Source: Ectothiorhodospiraceae bacterium
Lineage (GTDB): Bacteria > Pseudomonadota > Gammaproteobacteria > SZUA-152
Assembly: GCA_002401775.2 (NCBI GenBank)
Contig: NVUB02000049.1
Coordinates: forward strand, 1 to 50,185
Length of the DNA: 50,185 nt
Direction of reading: 5' to 3'
Part shown: positions 36,985 to 46,200 of the stretch, in pieces
Numbering within the stretch: position 1 is the stretch's first letter
Layout of the letters: each line of letters starts with the position of its first letter
Notes under the pieces: generated by a model
Told to the model about the DNA's origin: nothing
The model's input: the letters and a program-made list of their open reading frames with translations, nothing else
The model's database searches: none
Program-made: the position numbers and the translations under genes

Positions 36985-38406
36985 TCATTCCTGAGCCGCA
37001 CGTGTAAACGTGTCCATACGTTGATTGAGAAAGCGTGCGGTCTCTCGCAATAGGAGTACGCTAATGTCATCCACATGGCGATTGCGCCAATCCTCCAGCG
37101 GCGCTCCCTTGACCCACTGGTTGAACGCGCCCATGGCGGGTCCGCAGTGAATCTGGTAATCCACACGCCGACCAGGCTCACCATCAATCGCCAATTTATT
37201 GGATAACCGCATGTAGGAACGAAATATCAGTGCCATTTTGTGTTTTGGGTTACGTTCTACATTGCGAATAAACGCCGCCGGATAATAAGCTTTAATATCA
37301 TCGTATACTTCATCGAAACTGCGCTTAAGATATCGCTCCTGTATTTCATCGCAAGTACTCTGTTCAATCTCTTCCAGTGAGTTGTAATGGCAGTACAGGT
37401 TATACAATTTGTTGGCCCGCGCAGGAAACAGTAATCCACGGTTAAGCACCTGCACTTTGGCGCCGGTCTCGAAAATATCCCCTGCTGGGGCATAAACCGT
37501 ATCCTGGATGTGCGCTGCCTGAAGCAAGTCTTTTACTAGGTCACTGGTATCAGCTTCGACGCTACACTGGTTGATCGAGCCGGTGAGAATAAAGTCGGCC
37601 CCTAACAGAAACGCTGCTGCTGCGGCTTCCGGCGTACCTATTCCACCGGCAGCGCCAACCCGGATTTTTTTTTCATAGGCATACGTTTTCATGGCGCGAT
37701 CCCGCAAGCGCGACATCGTTGGAAAGACAGCGAAGGTGGAAGAACCATCGGTATGCCCGCCAGAATCAGTTTCCACGCAGATATCATCTGCCATCGGAAT
37801 TGTTGAGAGCATCTGCGCTTGTTCTGCGGATATAGCATTCCGTTTTAACAGTTCCTGGACTAATGCTTCAGGTGCAGGTGAAAGGAATGCTTGCGCTACC
37901 TCAGGCCGCGATAATTTAGCCATAATGTGGTTGGCAACTACAATTTTCCCATCAATATTGCGAGAGAGGCCAGCCGCGCGAAATTTGACCAGAGCAGCAG
38001 TCACATACATAAACGCAGAAGCTTCTATTCGTGTAATACCATAATTCAGGAATAGATCCACCATGTCCTCTTCACGATCTGGATGGCCCTCATCCCGCAA
38101 AAGGTTCATACCATAAGGCTGGCCAGCGGTAAGCACCGTCTGAATGCGCTGCATCGCCGCCTCCACACGCTCGAATTTCAAGCCTCCCGTGCCGAAGAAA
38201 CTAAGAATGCCTGCCTGGCCAAGCCGAACCACCATTTCCACCGACGAAATTCCGCGATACATGGAACCCACCACATAGGCATAGCGTGTCCGGTGATCGC
38301 GCCTAAAAACCGGATCGCCCAGCAGTTCAGCCGTCAATATTCCCGTTTGTGCATACTCCGGGGACTGCTCGCCCCGGAACCATTCCAACATGTTATCTAA
38401 ATGCAT
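36985..38406 (-). CDS. Trans-acting enoyl reductase, PfaD family
   Basis: This 473-residue FMN enzyme of the PfaD / 2-nitropropane dioxygenase-like family reduces enoyl intermediates in trans on AT-less PKSs. The conserved DICVETDSGGHTD segment (about 209-221) and GGIGTPEAAAAAFLLGADFILTGSINQCSVEA (about 254-285) form the flavin and phosphate-binding part. The C-terminal helical region (about 370-473) contains the typical GPAMGAFNQWVKG. PfaD also occurs in polyunsaturated fatty acid synthesis, but the neighbours here point to polyketide synthesis. Confidence 0.87.
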   Translation of the reverse strand: MHLDNMLEWFRGEQSPEYAQTGILTAELLGDPVFRRDHRTRYAYVVGSMYRGISSVEMVVRLGQAGILSFFGTGGLKFERVEAAMQRIQTVLTAGQPYGMNLLRDEGHPDREEDMVDLFLNYGITRIEASAFMYVTAALVKFRAAGLSRNIDGKIVVANHIMAKLSRPEVAQAFLSPAPEALVQELLKRNAISAEQAQMLSTIPMADDICVETDSGGHTDGSSTFAVFPTMSRLRDRAMKTYAYEKKIRVGAAGGIGTPEAAAAAFLLGADFILTGSINQCSVEADTSDLVKDLLQAAHIQDTVYAPAGDIFETGAKVQVLNRGLLFPARANKLYNLYCHYNSLEEIEQSTCDEIQERYLKRSFDEVYDDIKAYYPAAFIRNVERNPKHKMALIFRSYMRLSNKLAIDGEPGRRVDYQIHCGPAMGAFNQWVKGAPLEDWRNRHVDDISVLLLRETARFLNQRMDTFTRAAQE

Positions 38407-38499
38407 GGCCCAAAATCCTTAGAAATTGTCTCTCCCCGATATAACTAAGGAGAAAATCAGCGATAAGCACTCGTCGTGGCGACACCAATAGCCTCGTCT

Positions 38500-39729
38500 T
38501 CAACTCCAATCATATTCACGATGAAAATTATTGACCCGCTTCAACACCAACAGTTTTCTCCCCTCGAAATACTGGGCGTAGATATCTGCGAAGCGGGAAA
38601 CATCCACCTCCTTGTTTTGAATACCAAACGTCCACTCCATGTTTAGATCCAGCATATGATCGTACTCCTGCATGTTCAACTCACGCCGCTCTGCAAGGCG
38701 CGAACCGATACGCATATTCCGCAGCTTAGCCTGCGACTGTGAGGTCACAACCCCACTGTAAAATTCCGAAGCGCAGCCCGAACCATAGGAGAAAATTCCG
38801 ACTCTGTTGAACTCGCCGAGATCAGCGGTATCAATCATTCCGCACAGCGCCAGATAGACCGTGGCCGAATAGACATTTCCAACCTGAGTGCAATAACGGA
38901 GAGAAGGCACTACGCGTCGTTGAAAGTCCGTCTCGATAATATCTGGACTGAGCTTTGCCGGGCGCATCAACTTGCGGTGCCCGCCTTTAACCATACCGGC
39001 GAAAGGAGTATGAAAGACCAAATAGTCAAAGGTATTCTGCAAATGAGTACCCTCGACTTTCTTTTGGTAAGCCTCGTAGCTGTTCTCAAGACATTCCAGA
39101 TAAGAGAGCAACGACAAATCCGGGTCACCGGTTTCAATCTCGGGCAACGGTCGACAAGTATCCATCACCTCAAAGCTGTATTGCCCACTCGCCCCCCAGT
39201 CGAGCTCAAAAATTTCTGGTTTATCACTCACCAACATCGCAATGGCACCAAAGCCCTGAGACGGCTCAGCGTAAGTATTCTTAGCCGCAATACGAGGAAC
39301 ATCCGTGGCAATCACCAGGGCCTTCGCCCCCGGAGAGGCTTGTGAAGCCACAAAACAAGCGGCCATCTGGAAAGCGGCAGTGCCACCATAACAGGCCTGT
39401 TTCACCTCAAACAGCCGACAATGACGGGACAAACCAAGATAATCGTGAATATACGTGCTAAGCGACTTACCGAAATCAAGACCGGATTCGCTAGAAGTGA
39501 TGACCAGCTCAATACTGTTTTTTTCTTCAGCAGTCAACTGATCCACAATCGCTTTAGCGGCATTCACACCAATCGTAACCGGATCCTCACAAGGAAAACC
39601 GACCGATTTTTTCTCCATCATTAAGTTTTCAAACCGCTCCAGATCCAATCCACGCTGCTCGAACATATCGCGGATATTTACGTAGGCGACACCACCATAA
39701 AAATTGATCGCTTCAATACCGACTCTCAT
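38500..39729 (-). CDS. HMG-CoA-synthase-like beta-branching enzyme (PksG-like)
   Basis: This 409-residue enzyme condenses acetyl-S-ACP with the beta-keto group of the growing polyketide. The thiolase-fold active site is complete: Glu81 (TSSESGLDFG), nucleophile Cys113 (KQACYGGTAAF) and His240 (VFHTPFAGM). Length and motifs match PksG/MupH/CurD rather than the mevalonate-pathway enzyme. The start overlaps the stop of the Ser-ketosynthase gene by one base, so the cassette is translationally coupled. Confidence 0.9.
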   Translation of the reverse strand: MRVGIEAINFYGGVAYVNIRDMFEQRGLDLERFENLMMEKKSVGFPCEDPVTIGVNAAKAIVDQLTAEEKNSIELVITSSESGLDFGKSLSTYIHDYLGLSRHCRLFEVKQACYGGTAAFQMAACFVASQASPGAKALVIATDVPRIAAKNTYAEPSQGFGAIAMLVSDKPEIFELDWGASGQYSFEVMDTCRPLPEIETGDPDLSLLSYLECLENSYEAYQKKVEGTHLQNTFDYLVFHTPFAGMVKGGHRKLMRPAKLSPDIIETDFQRRVVPSLRYCTQVGNVYSATVYLALCGMIDTADLGEFNRVGIFSYGSGCASEFYSGVVTSQSQAKLRNMRIGSRLAERRELNMQEYDHMLDLNMEWTFGIQNKEVDVSRFADIYAQYFEGRKLLVLKRVNNFHREYDWS

Positions 39730-41012
39730 TATCTAACCCCTTTACTTAAAACAATGCTTGTATTAATGCCCCCAAAGCCGAATGAATTACTCATGGCAAT
39801 ATCGGTTTGGGTCACTTCTGATTCAGCGCTGCAAAAACGGCAGCCTCGCTCGATGGGCTCGTCCAGATTACGATTCGGATGCAAAAAACCTTCACGCATT
39901 TGCACGACAGTGGCAATGGCTTCCACTACCCCGGCCGAATAAAGACAATGGCCGGTAAGCCCCTTGGTCGAATTGATCCAAAGCCGCTCCACGCCTTCGG
40001 CGAACACCTGCTTGATGGCCTTGATTTCCGTGACATCCCCTAACGGCGAAGCCGTGCCATGGGCATTGAGATAATCAACACGTTGCGGGGCTATCCCTGC
40101 CTGACGCAAGGCGCTGGACATGGCCATGGCCTCACCCGCTTCATTGGGATCTGGAAGGTGGTTGGCATCCATGAGAAATGCTGTTCCGATTATTTCTGCA
40201 AGGGGTTCAACCTGCCGTCGCTCCGCCGATGCCAACGATTCCAGTACCAGACACCCGGCGGCCTGTCCGTAAACGAAGCCTTCATGCTGTGCGTCAAACG
40301 GCCGACAAGCTTTCTCTGGCTGATCGTGAAAGTGTTTACCGGCAAGCGCGCCGATATTAAAAAAAGATTGAAGCTCCATGGGTGATAGATCTGCCATGGC
40401 ACCGACAACCACACAAGCGTCGAGATCCCCCGAACTAATTGCCTGCCGGGCTTTAATAATAGCAACATTACCACTGGCTGAAGCGCCCCCCACCGTGAAG
40501 CCTTCTCCTCGAATGGCAAGAATTTCACTGAGCACACCGACCTGAAGCGTATCCAGATACTGATAGGCATACCGAGGATTTAAATAGCTCGGCGCCTGCC
40601 TGAATTTTTCATTCAACTCATAGGGCACGCGCGGCGAAATATTGCTTCCGCCGACAATAATCCCCACACGCCGTGGATCTATTTGCCATTCAGGCCCGCC
40701 CGCTTGCTGCCATGCCTGGAGGGTTGCGGCAACAGAGGCTTGCACCCCAAGAGGCATTCGATTCGTACACTGAAGAGTGGCATGAGCCAGGTTATCTGGC
40801 ACTGCAAATCGCTGTAGCAGTGCCGCATCAAGCGAAAAACCTTCTGCGAGGGGCGCACCTATTTTGGCATCGACACCGTCTGCAAGTGCATTCGGCAAAA
40901 ACCCGATACCGCTGGTTCCTCTACGCAACGACGCTGTAAATTCAAGCAAATCCTCACCGATAGAACTGACAACCCCCATCCCGCTAACAACAACACGCGG
41001 CTTATCCTGCAT
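39729..41012 (-). CDS. Decarboxylating ketosynthase of beta-branch cassette (Cys-to-Ser)
   Basis: This 427-residue FabF-like ketosynthase has the active-site Cys replaced by Ser178 in GGASASGN, while the His residues in LNAHGTASPLGD and the TKGLTGH region remain. Such Ser variants (PksF-type) decarboxylate malonyl-S-ACP to acetyl-S-ACP for the HMG-CoA-synthase-like partner instead of condensing. The gene sits between the donor ACP (11-bp overlap) and the HMG-CoA-synthase-like gene (1-bp overlap), exactly the canonical cassette order. Confidence 0.9.
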   Translation of the reverse strand: MQDKPRVVVSGMGVVSSIGEDLLEFTASLRRGTSGIGFLPNALADGVDAKIGAPLAEGFSLDAALLQRFAVPDNLAHATLQCTNRMPLGVQASVAATLQAWQQAGGPEWQIDPRRVGIIVGGSNISPRVPYELNEKFRQAPSYLNPRYAYQYLDTLQVGVLSEILAIRGEGFTVGGASASGNVAIIKARQAISSGDLDACVVVGAMADLSPMELQSFFNIGALAGKHFHDQPEKACRPFDAQHEGFVYGQAAGCLVLESLASAERRQVEPLAEIIGTAFLMDANHLPDPNEAGEAMAMSSALRQAGIAPQRVDYLNAHGTASPLGDVTEIKAIKQVFAEGVERLWINSTKGLTGHCLYSAGVVEAIATVVQMREGFLHPNRNLDEPIERGCRFCSAESEVTQTDIAMSNSFGFGGINTSIVLSKGVR

Positions 41013-41256
41013 GAAGTTTCTGGTAAAGAAGATCGACTATCCCTTGTATATTGGTTATCTTGCCGAATTCCGTCATTGGAACCTTAGCGTTGAGTGCCTC
41101 CATTGTTTCCAGCAGAATTTCCATGCGATCAATTGAGTTGGCACCAAAATCACGAAGGCTGCTTTCGGGAGAAATTAAGGTCGAGTTGAGAAAGGGTAAA
41201 ACCTCCACAATCTTATTCTTAATCAGGTCAAAAATTTCTTCTTTTGTTGTCATCAA
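41002..41256 (-). CDS. Discrete acyl carrier protein (donor ACP of beta-branch cassette)
   Basis: This 84-residue carrier protein has the phosphopantetheine Ser in the DFGANSIDRMEI motif (about 33-44), typical of donor ACPs in HMG-CoA-synthase cassettes (AcpK-like). An AGGGAGAAG ribosome-binding site precedes the ATG. It overlaps the following ketosynthase gene by 11 bp. A 183-bp spacer separates it from the carbamoyltransferase, so a new transcript could start here. Confidence 0.9.
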   Translation of the reverse strand: MMTTKEEIFDLIKNKIVEVLPFLNSTLISPESSLRDFGANSIDRMEILLETMEALNAKVPMTEFGKITNIQGIVDLLYQKLHAG

Positions 41257-41439
41257 GCTTCTCCCTAGTATTTTTTTAGTTATTATTAATCCGCTATCAC
41301 CATTAACAATGCATCATCAACCCCTGCACCAAACCCAATCATTAAGGTATTTAGTGCGCATTTTGGCATAACCAGTTTTATGCGGGTTTATTGCTAATCG
41401 TGAGTGGTTTTTATTGATATGGTAAATCGAAGACGGTCA

Positions 41440-43188
41440 CTATTTCTCGATCAAAACATCGTTTATGAACAATGCGTCCAGCCCGCTTGTGTAGAACACC
41501 GCCAAAGCATCCTCTACTGAATGAGAAATGGGTTTACCCATCACGTTAAAGCTAGTATTTACAACCAACGGAATGCCGGTCAGCTCATAAAAATTCTTGA
41601 TCAGTTGGTAATATCGCTCATTCCACTCACGCTTTACCGTTTGCAAACGGCCAGTGCCATTTTCATGCACGACACCAGGCACTTTGTGCATGACTTCGCG
41701 TTTGAACTTGAGTGTACGTTCCATGTATGGCGTTTCCTGATAGTTTTCAAAATACTCGTCACCAAATTCTTCTAAAATAGACGGCGCAAAAGGCCGGTAC
41801 TCCTCGCGAAATTTCACGCGCAGATTGATCTCGTCCTTCACGCTTAAAGAACGGGGATCGGCCAGAATAGAACGATTACCCAATGCACGCGGACCGAATT
41901 CGGCTGCTCCCTGTACCCAGCCAATAATCTTGCCCTGGGACAACAACTCTGCCGCCTTAGCGGGGGCATCACTACATTCACTCAGACCAGGGAGACGACT
42001 GAATTTTCGTACCTGCTCCAGCGTCTGCTCCGACATCGTCGAACCCAGGTAGGGGGATTGGAAAGTCGTCTGAGGACGGCAGTCCGGGTTGTCCTCATAA
42101 AACGCTAGTAAAGCGGCTCCTATCGCATTACCGTCATCCGCTGGCGCGCTGAAAACATGCAAGTTTTTGAATCCCGTGTTTTCCAAAACACGACCGTTGG
42201 CCGATGAATTAAGGGCGCACCCTCCCCCTAATATTAAATTATCCGAAATCCCTATATCATGCAGGTTGTTCAGAAATTTAAACAGCACCTCGGTGAAAAC
42301 TGTCTGGCCCGCATAAGCAATATTAGCCGCATCAATCGGTGGCTGATCTTTTGTACGCCGCAACAAATGTATTTTCTGGAACAACTGGGACATGCGTGAA
42401 TCGTCGCAGAATTCAATATTGAGGCCATCGACATGGATCATTTCGCGGAACAGGCTGAGAATTTCTTCGTCGGGTTGCCCATACGGTGCAAGCCCCATCA
42501 CCTTCCATTCCTCACCCTTCAAATGCCCGAATCCACACATGTCGCAGACATAAATATAGAACACCCCAAGACTTGCCAGGTTGCCTTTGCGCGCCTTCTC
42601 AATTTCACGGATTTTGCCATTCTTGTACTCATAACAGGCAAAAGCCCGGTCTTCACCATACCCGTCCAGGATAGCGCATACACCCTCTTCGTATGGACTG
42701 GTAAAACAAGCCGTTGCGGCGTGGGTCATGTGGTGCTCGTAGCTGCGGCTGATGAAATTCTTAGCACGTCCCCCTAATTGAGTGAGTTCATATTCGATGG
42801 TGCGTCCACGTTCCGTGACTAAACACAACTGAGATTGAGCAACAAACTTGTTGAAGGCCAGATGGTTTTCGACGAACTCTGGAACCTCGCCATAGAAACG
42901 TTTAAGTGCATCGGTGCTGTTGCCGATAAATTCCAGCCCGTGACGCACCTGCTCTTCCGTTTCATCGCTCCATGAATAGGCCAAAACGAGTTCAGCATCC
43001 GGCTCACAATACTCCGAAATCAGTTCGGAGGTTCTGAGAAAAATATCTGGCGTAATATTAAATGCCCGCTTGTTCTGTAAATAACGCTCCGTCGCCTCCG
43101 CAAAAACCACTTCACCTTGTGAATCAATAATGGCGATACCGCTGTCATGGCAGGAGTTTGCCAGGCCAATATAGTTTTTCTTCATCAT
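41440..43188 (-). CDS. Carbamoyltransferase (NodU/CmcH/TobZ family)
   Basis: This 582-residue enzyme makes carbamoyl-AMP from carbamoyl phosphate and ATP in its Kae1-like N-terminal domain and transfers the carbamoyl group to a hydroxyl. The N-terminal GLANSCHDSGIAI (about 7-19), the metal-binding HHMTHAATACF (about 151-161) and the C-terminal AEFGPRALGNRSILADPR followed by KFREEYRPFAPSI and NTSFNVMGKPI are all family hallmarks. It starts 18 bp after the PKS stop, so the cluster product is expected to carry a carbamate. Confidence 0.9.
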   Translation of the reverse strand: MMKKNYIGLANSCHDSGIAIIDSQGEVVFAEATERYLQNKRAFNITPDIFLRTSELISEYCEPDAELVLAYSWSDETEEQVRHGLEFIGNSTDALKRFYGEVPEFVENHLAFNKFVAQSQLCLVTERGRTIEYELTQLGGRAKNFISRSYEHHMTHAATACFTSPYEEGVCAILDGYGEDRAFACYEYKNGKIREIEKARKGNLASLGVFYIYVCDMCGFGHLKGEEWKVMGLAPYGQPDEEILSLFREMIHVDGLNIEFCDDSRMSQLFQKIHLLRRTKDQPPIDAANIAYAGQTVFTEVLFKFLNNLHDIGISDNLILGGGCALNSSANGRVLENTGFKNLHVFSAPADDGNAIGAALLAFYEDNPDCRPQTTFQSPYLGSTMSEQTLEQVRKFSRLPGLSECSDAPAKAAELLSQGKIIGWVQGAAEFGPRALGNRSILADPRSLSVKDEINLRVKFREEYRPFAPSILEEFGDEYFENYQETPYMERTLKFKREVMHKVPGVVHENGTGRLQTVKREWNERYYQLIKNFYELTGIPLVVNTSFNVMGKPISHSVEDALAVFYTSGLDALFINDVLIEK

Positions 43189-43206
43189 TTTCCCCCTAGT
43201 AGCAAA

Positions 43207-46200
43207 TTAAAAACATGGCGCTTCGAGGCTCTGAGGCCTGGCCTTTTTTTCTGTATGATCCAAATCTGTAGCCATCACCACACCTTTGATGAACCCCTCA
43301 AAGACTTTGTTGAAGGTCTCAGATTCGTTCAAAAAGGGCATATGCCCCGATTGGGTAAACTCATAATATTTCGCTCCCTGAATACCATGCTGCAACAACT
43401 TGACTTGATCTGGTGGAAAAGCAATGTCCCATTTTCCGGCCATTACCAGCGTGGGTACATGAATATCCTTCAGGACACCAAGTGCATCGAAACTAAATAA
43501 ATTGCTGATGTAATACAGCACAGCTTCAGATTCGATCCGGGTGTGACTCTGGCGTATTAGAGCCAGGTAATCCTCGATCACCGGGTTGTCATAGAAAGAC
43601 TCCCGGTAAATGTTCTGAAACTCCAGTTCATAAGACATCAAAGGGTTGTCAGAATAAACGGCGAGATCATCAGCATCGAGGCCACGGGCACCTGCGTCTG
43701 TCGGTGTTGTGCAAATCAAGGTAAGCGAACGCAACCGGTCCGGATAGCGTGCAGCCAGTAACTGGCCGATGTTACCCGCCATGCACCAACCGACAAGATG
43801 TGCTGACGCAATGCCTCGCTGATCCAGGATTTCCACCAAATCATCTGCAAGATCCTCAAACGTGAAGCTTTCTCCATTGAAGGTACTCCCGCCATGTCCA
43901 GGCAAGTGGGGTAAAATCAACTGATATCGTTCTCCAAATGCGTCAATTTGATTTCGCCAAATAGACGACACAAATGCCATCGCCGTCAGGAAGATTACCG
44001 GCTCTCCATGCCCACAGGTGACATACTCCACCGTGCGTTGGCCGGACGTCAACAATGTCTGTTTAGTCAGCCCCTCTGACAGAGGAATACGCGGCAGTCG
44101 GACAAGTTTTTTCGGCAGATTGAGCACAAAGACAGGAGACTTCTGGGCCCGAGAACGGCCTGAGATCAGCCAACGTCCCAACACCTCGGACGGTGCCATT
44201 CCTGCCTCTTTGAATAAATGCAGAGCATTATCGAGCGCTTCCCTGGGCGAGCGATCCTGGGTCGCTAATGACAGGCCAAATGTCCAGGAAGGATCCATCA
44301 GCCCCAAGGTGAACGTGAGAGGGTCAGCCTCTGACAGATCACTCAGTAAAACAACCCCATCCTTCCGAACCACCTGCCCGGCAAGTTGCACACATTGCTC
44401 CAGGTGATCCGAGGCCTGTAGCGGCAACTGAAGCCAGACAATATCGAATTTCTGACGTCGCGCCACTCGCTCAACATCTTTCAAGTCGATGGCATGGAAG
44501 CTCACAAAAGGACTTTCCTGCGCCCCTAATGCAACTTTCATCTCGGCCAACACTTCTGATACTCCGGTGAAGTAATGATCAATGCCGCTGGTATATTCCC
44601 GCAGACTATCGAACAGGCTTGAGGTTCCACTGAGCGTACCAGGGCCGAGTTCGAGCACCCGAACCTTCTTGTGCTTCCCATTCCGCAAGCGTTCCCCGAA
44701 ACCTTCCAAGCCTTTGGACACCACAGCGTTAATAATGGCTGACAGCCTGTTCTCACCCTGATATACGCTCTTTAGCAAAGCCCTGTTCTCATCCGCGCAA
44801 AGTAGTTTGGACGGATCTAATCGCCCTGAAAGGATCTCGCTCAGGGAGTTCAGGCAACACTCGAAAAGATCCGCGAGGGGCTCCATTTCCGGTGTCGTTC
44901 GTGCCAGAAGCTCACGTCGTGCGGGCAAACTTTCAAGACATCGTTGCGTTTCAGAAGATCTGCCCTTGTCAGTGAGACTAATCTGGTCAGTATCGACGGT
45001 GATCAGTTCGTTCTTACTGAGCACACGTAGCAGTGCCTCGAAAAGATACTCATAACCCGACGAAATACCCATGGCGCTTCGTAATTGATCCTTAGACATC
45101 GTCTGAGTATTGGCCAGAAGCCCTCTGGATTGGAAATAGGCCAGTAAGCTCAGGCTCCAGAACGATGAAGATGAACGATCCAGGGTCTGTTCCAGGATTT
45201 GAATTTTGGCATCCAAATCACCGTTGCGTTCCAGGCTGGCTTTGATCCGACGCACATAGGAAGGCCCCATACGAAAAGGCGTCGTCTTATTTTGCGCAGA
45301 GGCACTTGCCGATTGCAGTGACTCAGTCCCCAGGACAACGGATTCCGACCCAGTGGTCTGAAACCCTGCCAAAACCGGCAGCCCCGTCAGATGATCGCTC
45401 AGCGCCCGCAACGTCGGATGGTTAATCAACACCACTGGCTCGATCTTCCGCCCCAGTTGCATTTCCAGTTTTTTCACCAGCATCACTGACAGGATCGAGT
45501 CGATGCCGTAGTCGGCAAAAAATTTATCCTCGTCAATTTTCTCCAACGGCAGCTTCAGTTGATCCGCAAACAGCGCCTTTAGCTGTGGCAACAATCCTTG
45601 CGCGTCTGCCTCTGGGGCCATCACCGGGGTAATCTCCTGCGGTGCCACATCAGTCGATGCCGTCTGTCCTTGCAGATAACGGCCCAATAATCGCAACGTC
45701 GGGTGGTTAATCAACACCACTGGCTCGATCTTCCGCCCCAGTTGTGTTTCCAATTTTTTCACCAGCATTACTGACAGGATCGAGTCGATGCCGTAGTCGG
45801 CAAAAAATTTATCCTCGTCAATTTTCTCCAATGGCAGCTTCAGTTGATCTGCGAACAGCGTTTTCAGTTGTTTACCGAGATCCCCGGCCAGTACGGACTT
45901 ATCCTCAATAACCTCATGAAGTGTGCTTGCCACCTCTCTTTTGGCACATTGTATAACTCCCTGACTATAATTAACGCCTATCGCCTCCAACACTTGCCGG
46001 GTGCCTTTGAAGGCAAGCACCTGCGACACTTTTGACGATAGCACACGACGAATGGTCTCCATGCCTTCGCAGGGCTCGATCGAACCGATGCCAAACGCCG
46101 CCATACGCTTACCGTATTCCTCCCCGGCCGCCGCTCCTACACCTCCCCAATATCCCCAGTTAATCACACGCACCTCAAGCCGTTTATAGCGGCTGCGCAA

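Noticed and set aside
36981-37187. N-terminal extension of the acyl-hydrolase-like gene up to 37187
   Set aside because: The extra 69 residues overlap the enoyl reductase C-terminus in another frame and do not resemble AT domains. The ATG at 36980, 4 bp after the reductase stop, is a much better start.
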